Origin: an uncultured Synechococcus sp.
GTDB taxonomy: Bacteria > Cyanobacteriota > Cyanobacteriia > PCC-6307 > Cyanobiaceae
DNA: 7,245 bases
Direction: 5' to 3'
NCBI GenBank assembly: GCA_913050105.1
Contig: CAJWZN010000065.1
Span: 1-7,245, forward strand
How positions within the stretch are numbered: the first letter of the stretch is position 1; each line of letters opens with the position of its first letter. A program made the position numbers and the translations under genes. Under the pieces are notes generated by a model. It was not told where the DNA came from. It searched no databases and saw only the letters and a program-made list of their open reading frames with translations. This document shows positions 1 to 4,095 of the stretch, one piece after another.

Positions 1-129
1 GATCCAACGTCCGCGAGGTCGGATGCGACGCAATTCAGCCTGAGTGACCGCATCAAAAGGGCTGACCACCCGGATCAAGCCGGAGGAGGACAGGTCAAGG
101 CGGCAGCGAGGACGCTCGGAAGCGGAAAT
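1..129 (-). CDS. N-terminal fragment of a probable SNF2/DEAD-type helicase (partial, start uncertain)
   Basis: An open frame on the minus strand runs from just after a TGA stop (130-132) off the left edge, giving 43 codons. The visible protein reads like the N-terminus of a nucleic-acid helicase: a basic first stretch, then GLIRVVSPFD (about residues 17-26) and LRRIRPRGRWI (33-43). That pattern resembles the small HARP-like module that precedes SNF2-type motors. The helicase motifs themselves lie outside the window, so the assignment rests on this short resemblance and on a remembered helicase-like gene next to the HNH gene in picocyanobacteria. There is no ATG after the stop. Possible starts are ATT at 129-127 (with GGGGA a few bases upstream), TTG at 78-76 and GTG at 69-67. 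An ATG lies in the same frame at 147-145, but it is cut off by the TGA. Coding sense is fairly likely; function is tentative. Confidence 0.45.
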   Translation of the reverse strand, partial: MSASERPRCRLDLSSSGLIRVVSPFDAVTQAELRRIRPRGRWI

Positions 130-165
130 TCAGATCCCCGCAAACATTCAGTTTACAGAAATCAA

Positions 166-175
166 GGTGATCACC
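166..175. repeat. 10-bp perfect palindrome in the divergent intergenic region
   Basis: GGTGATCACC is a perfect palindrome lying between the leftward helicase-like gene and the rightward HNH gene. On the minus strand it overlaps a weak promoter-like pair (TTGGTG, 16 bases, TAAACT), so it could be an operator half-pair. One short palindrome is also expected by chance in a sequence of this length. Confidence 0.25.
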
Positions 176-238
176 AAGCGGCTCTGAAGTGCCATGTCAC
201 ATCAGCAACAAACTGTCAAAAATGCAGTGCTCGACACA

Positions 239-266
239 TTGACTCACGTTTCCCCTGCGCCAGAAT
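239..266 (+). promoter_or_regulatory. Possible sigma70-type promoter for the HNH gene
   Basis: TTGACT at 239-244 matches five of six -35 bases. After a 16-base spacer comes CAGAAT (261-266), which matches four of six -10 bases. Transcription would start near 273, leaving a leader of about 16 bases before the ATG at 289. The match is moderate and there is no independent support. The spacer is one base shorter than ideal. Confidence 0.3.
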
Positions 267-288
267 CGGGACAACCGAAAGCCTTCGG

Positions 289-693
289 ATGCATAGCAGG
301 GATGCAGTTTTTCTCGATGAACTCTGCCCCAAATTACGTGTCCGTCGATGGAGACAATCGCTGCACAAGTGCACGAGTAAAAAATGTATTTATTGCGGCA
401 AACCTTCTGAATCAATTGATCATATTCATCCCCGTGCGCACGGCGGGCTGAGCGTGACGCAAAACTGCGTGCCGTCATGCCTGTCCTGCAACGGTCATAA
501 ATCTGACGCGGAAGTCTTCGACTGGTACCGGCGCCAACGCTTTTACGACCCCCGGCGAGCCATGGCCATCCGCGCATGGATGGATGGCGACATGAGATTG
601 GCTCTGCGACTGTTGCAGTGGGCTCAACCTCTCAAGGAGTCCTCTTCAGCGACAGACCAGGAGGACAGCAACCTGAGCTACCAGGCCGCATGA
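289..693 (+). CDS. HNH endonuclease domain protein
   Basis: This is a 134-residue cytoplasmic protein with a compact HNH nuclease core. A zinc-ribbon frame is formed by CIYC (Cys33, Cys36) and CLSC (Cys64, Cys67). The catalytic segment is IDHIHPRAHGG (about 43-53), where His45 is the expected metal/water-activating residue. NCVPSCLSCNGHKSD (59-73) carries the Asn and the final N/H position. The basic N-terminus (KLRVRRWRQSLH, 15-26) and the segment FYDPRRAMAIRAWMDGD (85-101) resemble a conserved cyanobacterial HNH family found as a single chromosomal gene. Such proteins cut or nick DNA; the substrate here is unknown, and no methyltransferase or other restriction partner is nearby. The ATG at 289 is chosen because the recognisable conserved sequence begins there. 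The frame stays open upstream to at least 181 but has no ATG, and the Shine-Dalgarno signal is weak. The stop lies 4 bases from that of the convergent small gene. Confidence 0.85.
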   Translation: MHSRDAVFLDELCPKLRVRRWRQSLHKCTSKKCIYCGKPSESIDHIHPRAHGGLSVTQNCVPSCLSCNGHKSDAEVFDWYRRQRFYDPRRAMAIRAWMDGDMRLALRLLQWAQPLKESSSATDQEDSNLSYQAA

Positions 694-697
694 GTCT

Positions 698-871
698 TCA
701 CCACACACGGCAGACGTCTGAAGAATGGTGCCTCTCACAAATCGAGGCCTGAGAGCTGGGATCATCCGGCGCCAGAACAAGTGCAGCGATCAGCACGACA
801 CCCGCCACAATGCTGGGGCTGAAGGCAGAACGAGCCCGGGCTGAAGCGCGATCGAAACTGCTGGTCGTCAT
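698..871 (-). CDS. Small single-membrane-segment protein (57 aa), function unknown
   Basis: The product is a 57-residue protein with a hydrophilic, basic N-terminus (SSFDRASARARSAF), one hydrophobic segment (about residues 19-35, PSIVAGVVLIAALVLA) and a polar tail ending ICERHHSSDVCRVW. The two cysteines in the tail could face the periplasm or lumen and pair. The N-terminal charge suggests an N-in, C-out single-pass topology. The pattern PDDP...ICxRH....CRVW resembles a short conserved hypothetical protein of marine cyanobacteria, from memory. The start at 871 is preferred over an upstream in-frame ATG (952) because the longer version would run 50 bases into the divergent dehydrogenase-like gene and adds nothing recognisable. 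GGATGGC just before the ATG gives at most a weak ribosome site. It is divergent from the next gene by 31 bases and convergent with the HNH gene by 4 bases. Confidence 0.65.
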   Translation of the reverse strand: MTTSSFDRASARARSAFSPSIVAGVVLIAALVLAPDDPSSQASICERHHSSDVCRVW

Positions 872-902
872 GCCATCCAAATAAACTAATACAGGTGTAC
901 TG

Positions 903-1808
903 ATGCTTTCCCGGCTTGTCAACCAGGCCCTGCCACTTGGGCCGACCGCCAAGGTTCTGGTGCTTGGAGGGGGCTACAGCGGCCGCTGTTTCGCACGGTT
1001 GCTCAACGCCTTTGGCACCACAGTCATCAGCACACGCCGTCACCCAGAGCCAAACAGCACCGATCTCGCCTTCGACAGCGCAACAAGCGTTCAGCCCAGC
1101 GCCAGTGACCTCGAGGGCGTCAGCCATGTGCTGTGCACAATCCCTCCTTCACGCGAAGGAGGGGATCCGGCCCTGGACGATCTCGGACCTCTCCTCAACA
1201 ACATCTCACCGGTCTGGGTTGGCTACCTTTCCACCACTGGGGTTTATGGAGACCGCCAGGGGAATTGGGTCAGTGAGTCCGATGCTGCCTCCCCCGGTCA
1301 GGACCGCAGTCGCCGCCGTCTGGCCTGCGAGCAAGCCTGGCTCAACAGCGGACTTCCGGTTCAGATCCTGCGGCTGCCAGGCATCTATGGACCGGGACGC
1401 TCGGTGCTGGATGGATTGAAATCCGGCCGAGCCCGTCGCATCAACAAACAGGATCAGGTCTTCTGCCGCATTCACGTCGAAGACATCGCCGGTGCCTGTC
1501 TGCATCTGATTCACAAGGCCGCATCAGGCCACGCACCGACGATCGTCAACGTCGCCGACGATGAACCAACTTCATCCGCAGAGCTAATGGAGTTCGGTGC
1601 AGACCTGCTCAACTGCAATCTTCCCGCGGAGGAGAGTTACGCGGAGGCAAGCCAGACCATGAGCGCGATGGCACAGTCCTTCTGGAGCGAAAATCGTCGG
1701 GTCAGCAACCGACTGCTGTGCAAAGACCTCGGGTACACACTGCTGCATCCCAACTACCGCATCGGCCTGCTGGACTGCCTGAAGCAAGACCTGCACCCGG
1801 AGGTTTAA
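903..1808 (+). CDS. Atypical NAD(P)-binding short-chain dehydrogenase / epimerase-like protein
   Basis: This 301-residue protein has an N-terminal Rossmann fold: KVLVLGGGYSGR (17-28) is the dinucleotide-binding loop and VISTRR (41-46) follows the second strand. YLSTTGVYGDRQGNWVSE (108-125) matches the active-site region of extended SDR/NAD-dependent epimerases of the YeeZ-like type. LRLPGIYGPGRS (156-167) and the RIHVEDIAGA segment (about 188-197) are further family signatures. The classical catalytic Tyr-x-x-x-Lys is not seen after the STTGVYG motif; the equivalent stretch reads SRRRLACEQAW (136-146). It is therefore an atypical member whose catalysis is uncertain, and its substrate cannot be deduced. 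The ATG at 903 is preceded by CAGGTG (892-897), a usable ribosome site. It is probably a single-gene transcript. Its stop codon overlaps the tail of the convergent small gene by 4 bases. Confidence 0.85.
   Translation: MLSRLVNQALPLGPTAKVLVLGGGYSGRCFARLLNAFGTTVISTRRHPEPNSTDLAFDSATSVQPSASDLEGVSHVLCTIPPSREGGDPALDDLGPLLNNISPVWVGYLSTTGVYGDRQGNWVSESDAASPGQDRSRRRLACEQAWLNSGLPVQILRLPGIYGPGRSVLDGLKSGRARRINKQDQVFCRIHVEDIAGACLHLIHKAASGHAPTIVNVADDEPTSSAELMEFGADLLNCNLPAEESYAEASQTMSAMAQSFWSENRRVSNRLLCKDLGYTLLHPNYRIGLLDCLKQDLHPEV
1142..1163. repeat. Perfect 9-bp inverted repeat (4-base loop) inside the dehydrogenase-like gene
   Basis: CCCTCCTTC (1142-1150) and GAAGGAGGG (1155-1163) are exact reverse complements separated by ACGC; a T-G wobble extends the stem by one pair. 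In the mRNA the right arm contains an AAGGAGG Shine-Dalgarno core, paired with an anti-Shine-Dalgarno-like left arm. It encodes residues around PPSREGG, so the sequence may be constrained by the protein alone. Confidence 0.6.
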
Positions 1809-1969
1809 TCGCCGATGATCAGCTTGTTGAAATCAACGGGCTGATCATCGTCCAAAAGCGTGAGGCCCACGTCATCCACAATCCTGCTCCAGTCGACAAC
1901 CAGCCACTGACGCTGCAGACCAGCGGCCAAACACACCAGCACGAGCCCGAGCAGAAACAACCGCAGCAA
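1805..1969 (-). CDS. Small membrane-anchored protein (54 aa), TTG start, function unknown
   Basis: This is a short gene with no ATG. From the TTG at 1969-1967 the product begins MLRLFLLGLVLVCLAAG (residues 1-17), a typical membrane or signal-anchor segment. It continues QRQWLVVDWSRIVDD and ends QPVDFNKLIIGD. The TTG is supported by GAGAAG eight bases upstream (1983-1978) and by an in-frame TGA nearby, which leaves little room for another start; a second TTG three codons downstream is the main alternative. The amphipathic acidic tail after the membrane helix is more protein-like than a random frame, but I recognise no named family. The gene is squeezed between its neighbours: it starts 4 bases from the pdxA start (head-to-head), and its stop overlaps the stop of the dehydrogenase-like gene by 4 bases (tail-to-tail). 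Its C-terminal codons contain a 17-bp hairpin. Confidence 0.6.
   Translation of the reverse strand: MLRLFLLGLVLVCLAAGLQRQWLVVDWSRIVDDVGLTLLDDDQPVDFNKLIIGD
1813..1850. repeat. Long hairpin at the shared 3' ends of two convergent genes
   Basis: CGATGATCAGC (1813-1823) pairs perfectly with GCTGATCATCG (1840-1850). Inside this, two T-G wobbles and GTTG/CAAC (1826-1829 with 1834-1837) continue the stem around an AAAT loop, for about 17 pairs in total. It starts 5 bases after the stop of the rightward gene and lies in the last codons of the leftward 54-aa gene. No T-run follows on the plus strand, so it is not a textbook intrinsic terminator. It could still stabilise the mRNA 3' end or assist termination. 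Confidence 0.65.
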
Positions 1970-1973
1970 AGGG

Positions 1974-3005
1974 ATGTCTTCTCAAACAGAATCCGAAGCT
2001 AGTCCGCATCTGCTGATCAGCCTGGGGGATCCGGCCGGTATCGGCATGGAAGTGGTGCTCAAAGCACTGGCCGACCCAAGCCTTCCACCGACACTCAAGC
2101 CAATTCTGGTTGGCTGTCGTCGCACCTTGATCAGCACGCACCAACGACTGCAACGGCAATCCACCATTCCCCTGGCAGACCCCGCCGATCTCTGCATCGA
2201 TGACCAGCCGCTGGCAATCGATGTGGAACCTGGCCAGCCCAACATTGCCGGAGCTTCCGCCGGCTTCGACTGGCTGACGCGCTCGGTGATGCTTCTGAAG
2301 GAAAAACAGGCTCGAGCCCTGGTGACGGCGCCAATCGCTAAACACCTCTGGCATGCAGCGGGTCGGGTCTATCCGGGCCAGACCGAACGGCTGGCCGAAC
2401 TGGCGGGCTCAGCCCGCTCCTCGATGCTGTTCACAGCGATTTCACCCCACACCGGCTGGCGGCTGAACACTCTGTTGGCAACCACTCATCTGCCACTGAA
2501 TCAGGTGTCGCAGGCCCTCAGTCCTGCGGTTGTGGAACAAAAACTGTCGGTGCTGCTTGCGTTCTGCCAACGCTTCAGGCCAAGTCCACATCTGGTCGTG
2601 GCCGGACTCAATCCCCATGCCGGAGAAAACGGTCGCCTGGGATCTGAAGAGGCGAGCTGGCTGGAACCACTTCTGAACTCCTGGCGACAGCGGCATCCCG
2701 ATATACGGCTGGAGGGTCCAATCTCTCCAGACACCTGCTGGCTCAGTGCTGGCAAAGCCTGGAGGTCCACGAGTTCAAGCGGGCCTGACGGTTACCTGGC
2801 GCTTTATCACGATCAGGGACTGATTCCCCTGAAACTGCTGGCCTTTGATGCAGCCGTGAACACCACCCTCGAACTGCCGTTCTTACGCACTTCACCGGAC
2901 CACGGAACAGGATTTGATATCGCTGCTGCCGGTATCGCGCGAGCAGACAGCATGGTGGCCGCCCTCCAGGCGGCCTGGGATCTGAGTGAAATCAGGCGGG
3001 CTTGA
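1974..3005 (+). CDS. pdxA: 4-hydroxythreonine-4-phosphate dehydrogenase PdxA
   Basis: PdxA oxidises 4-phosphohydroxy-L-threonine with NAD; the product feeds PdxJ in the DXP-dependent pathway to pyridoxal 5'-phosphate. The protein has 343 residues, close to the family length. The nucleotide/phosphate-contact motif GDPAGIG is at 18-24, ALVTAPIAK at 115-123 and PGQTE at 134-138. The three metal-binding histidines are in ATTHLPL (His172), NPHAGENG (His215) and YHDQG (His279). The C-terminal signature runs from LPFLRTSPDHGTG (301-313) into FDIAAAG. The ATG at 1974 is the only good start before GDPAGIG. AAAGGG lies directly against it with no normal spacing, so the initiation signal is poor. The promoter must lie in the divergent small gene or further upstream. 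The 3' end overlaps the convergent accB gene by 14 bases. Assignment is secure. Confidence 0.96.
   Translation: MSSQTESEASPHLLISLGDPAGIGMEVVLKALADPSLPPTLKPILVGCRRTLISTHQRLQRQSTIPLADPADLCIDDQPLAIDVEPGQPNIAGASAGFDWLTRSVMLLKEKQARALVTAPIAKHLWHAAGRVYPGQTERLAELAGSARSSMLFTAISPHTGWRLNTLLATTHLPLNQVSQALSPAVVEQKLSVLLAFCQRFRPSPHLVVAGLNPHAGENGRLGSEEASWLEPLLNSWRQRHPDIRLEGPISPDTCWLSAGKAWRSTSSSGPDGYLALYHDQGLIPLKLLAFDAAVNTTLELPFLRTSPDHGTGFDIAAAGIARADSMVAALQAAWDLSEIRRA
1978..1983 (-). promoter_or_regulatory. Ribosome binding site supporting the TTG start of the 54-aa gene
   Basis: GAGAAG on the minus strand lies 8 bases before the TTG at 1969. It falls within the first codons of the divergent pdxA gene. It decides in favour of the TTG at 1969 over the later TTG. 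Confidence 0.45.
2957..2975. repeat. GC-rich 7-bp stem-loop in the last codons of pdxA
   Basis: GGCCGCC (2957-2963) and GGCGGCC (2969-2975) form a perfect stem with a CTCCA loop. Seen from accB it lies about 17 bases past the stop codon, where a terminator would be expected, but no T-run follows. It may help define the accB mRNA 3' end, or it may only reflect the alanine-rich PdxA C-terminus. Confidence 0.45.
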
Positions 3006-3471
3006 CCCGCATCAGAACCTGGCCGAATTCCACCGGTGTGCCGTTGTCCACAAGGATCTCGACAACCTCGCCGCTCACCTCTGACTCGAGCTCATTCATC
3101 AGCTTCATCGCTTCGAGAATGCACACGGGCTGGCCGACATCCACACGATTGCCCACCTCGATGAAGGAGGGTTCACCCGGAGCGGGAGCCCGGTAGAAGG
3201 TCCCCACCATGGGAGCTGTGATGTCCTGCAGATCACTGCGGGTGGATGCCGCTGCAGGAGGAGGAGAGGTTGTCTCTGCGGCTACGGCCTGAGGAGCAAC
3301 TGCTGCCACCACAGGGGTTGCCGCCGCGGATGCCACAACGGTCTGGCCCGGAAGATTCCGACGAATTTCGAGACGGAAGTCATCCCCCTCGAGTCGGAAC
3401 TCCTGGATGTCGCTTTCACCAAGGACTTCCAGAAGCCGATGAAGCTGCTCGTGATCAAGTTGCATAGTCAT
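2992..3471 (-). CDS. accB: Biotin carboxyl carrier protein of acetyl-CoA carboxylase (AccB)
   Basis: AccB carries the biotin that shuttles carboxyl groups from biotin carboxylase (AccC) to the carboxyltransferase (AccA/AccD), making malonyl-CoA for fatty acid synthesis. The 159-residue protein has the usual three parts. The N-terminal segment MQLDHEQLHRLLEVLGESDI...FRLEI occupies about 3-36. An alanine/proline/valine-rich flexible linker follows (about 41-79). The C-terminal biotinyl domain starts at ITAPMVGTFYRAPAPGE (84-100) and contains EAMKLMNE (120-127), with Lys123 as the biotin attachment site. Start: the ATG at 3471 overlaps the efp stop as ATGA, the pattern of translational coupling; a second ATG two codons later (3465) is also possible. 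accC is not adjacent. The 3' end runs 14 bases into convergent pdxA. Assignment is secure. Confidence 0.96.
   Translation of the reverse strand: MTMQLDHEQLHRLLEVLGESDIQEFRLEGDDFRLEIRRNLPGQTVVASAAATPVVAAVAPQAVAAETTSPPPAAASTRSDLQDITAPMVGTFYRAPAPGEPSFIEVGNRVDVGQPVCILEAMKLMNELESEVSGEVVEILVDNGTPVEFGQVLMRVKPA
2996..3010. repeat. Short hairpin spanning the pdxA stop codon next to the accB stop
   Basis: GCGGG (2996-3000) and CCCGC (3006-3010) pair around CTTGA. The hairpin covers the pdxA stop (3003-3005) and ends one base from the accB stop (2992-2994). At five pairs it is weak alone; with the 7-bp stem at 2957-2975 it marks this convergent overlap. Confidence 0.3.
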
Positions 3472-4031
3472 CCGTTCTCACGGCCCAGGTAGCTGTCGGT
3501 GCGGGTGTCGACCTTGATTTTCTCGCCAATGGAGAGGAACAGCGGCACCATCACCTGCGCACCGGTTTCAAGAATGGCCGGCTTGGTGCCCCCGGTCGCC
3601 GTATCACCCTTCACGCCTGGATCGGTCTGCGCGATCTCCAGAACCACCGAATTAGGCAGTTCAACTTCCAGAGGCTTGTCATTCCAGGAGACGACATTCA
3701 CCTCCATTCCTTCCTTGAGGTATTTGCGGCTGTCACCGATCTGATCAGCGGTAAGGCGTGTCTCCTCATACGTCCCCATGTCCATGAAGACATAATCCTC
3801 ACCCTCCATATAGGTGTGCTGGAGAGATGCCTTCTCCAGAATGGCTTGAGGGATCATCTCCCCGGCGCGGAACGTCTTCTCAACCACACTGCCGGTCTTG
3901 ACCGCCTTGAGCTTGGTGCGCACAAAAGCGGAGCCCTTGCCGGGCTTCACATGCAGGAACTCCACCACACGCCAAACAGCACCATCAATCTCAATCGTGG
4001 TGCCGGTGCGGAAGTCGTTGCTGGAGATCAT
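3468..4031 (-). CDS. efp: Translation elongation factor P (EF-P)
   Basis: EF-P enters the ribosome E-site and relieves stalling at consecutive prolines. The product has 187 residues, the normal length. It begins MISSNDFRTGTTIEIDGAVW. HVKPGKG (28-33) puts Lys32 at the tip of domain I, in the position modified in many bacteria; which modification, if any, occurs here cannot be told. The OB-fold domains follow, with EDYVFMD and the C-terminal signature around GVKGDTA...TKPAILETGA and KVDTRTDSYLGRE. The start at 4031 is chosen because EF-P proteins begin at this MISSNDF-like segment; in-frame ATGs at 4070 and 4049 would add a non-homologous extension and cover the promoter. It is probably co-transcribed with accB through the ATGA overlap. 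It is divergent from the cyclophilin gene by 64 bases. Assignment is secure. Confidence 0.96.
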   Translation of the reverse strand: MISSNDFRTGTTIEIDGAVWRVVEFLHVKPGKGSAFVRTKLKAVKTGSVVEKTFRAGEMIPQAILEKASLQHTYMEGEDYVFMDMGTYEETRLTADQIGDSRKYLKEGMEVNVVSWNDKPLEVELPNSVVLEIAQTDPGVKGDTATGGTKPAILETGAQVMVPLFLSIGEKIKVDTRTDSYLGRENG

Positions 4032-4052
4032 TCCGGCCGAACGGTTCATCGG

Positions 4053-4081
4053 ACTATACGGCTGTGCCAAAGTCGCGTCAG
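4053..4081 (-). promoter_or_regulatory. Probable promoter of the efp-accB unit
   Basis: On the minus strand, CTGACG (4081-4076) is a four-of-six -35 match. A 17-base spacer leads to TATAGT (4058-4053), a five-of-six -10 match. The predicted start of transcription would be about 15 bases upstream of the efp ATG, giving a very short leader. It sits in the 64-base gap shared with the divergent cyclophilin gene. Confidence 0.45.
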
Positions 4082-4095
4082 CACTGGGGTTCCCC

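Noticed and set aside
194..577. Open frames on both strands (194-451 plus, 197-577 minus) overlapping the HNH gene start
   Set aside because: They overlap the recognisable HNH motif protein in other frames and show no domain-like sequence.
289..693. HNH gene as part of a restriction system, homing intron/intein or defence island
   Set aside because: No methyltransferase, intron structure, intein boundary or defence partner is nearby. The surroundings are housekeeping genes and the composition matches the neighbours.
711..720. 10-bp palindrome CAGACGTCTG near the HNH/small-gene junction, flanked by TCTTCA/TGAAGA
   Set aside because: It lies inside the small gene's final codons and has no T-run; the outer arms are only 6 bases. 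Too weak to call a terminator.
762..1127. A 121-codon minus-strand frame crossing the divergent start region
   Set aside because: It overlaps the 57-aa gene and is antisense to the Rossmann loop of the dehydrogenase-like gene; the composition is not protein-like.
1872..2354. A 160-codon minus-strand frame across the start of pdxA
   Set aside because: It is antisense to the clear GDPAGIG-containing PdxA sequence, and its translation has no coherent motif. The real minus-strand gene here is in a different frame (1805-1969).
4032..4070. Longer efp starting at ATG 4070 or 4049
   Set aside because: EF-P proteins begin at the MISSNDF-like segment, and the extension would cover the likely -10 promoter element.
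3898..4095. Upstream extension of the cyclophilin frame into efp, with an ATG at 3898
   Set aside because: It would add 66 residues antisense to efp and place the signal peptide internally. The TTG at 4096 gives a normal exported protein.
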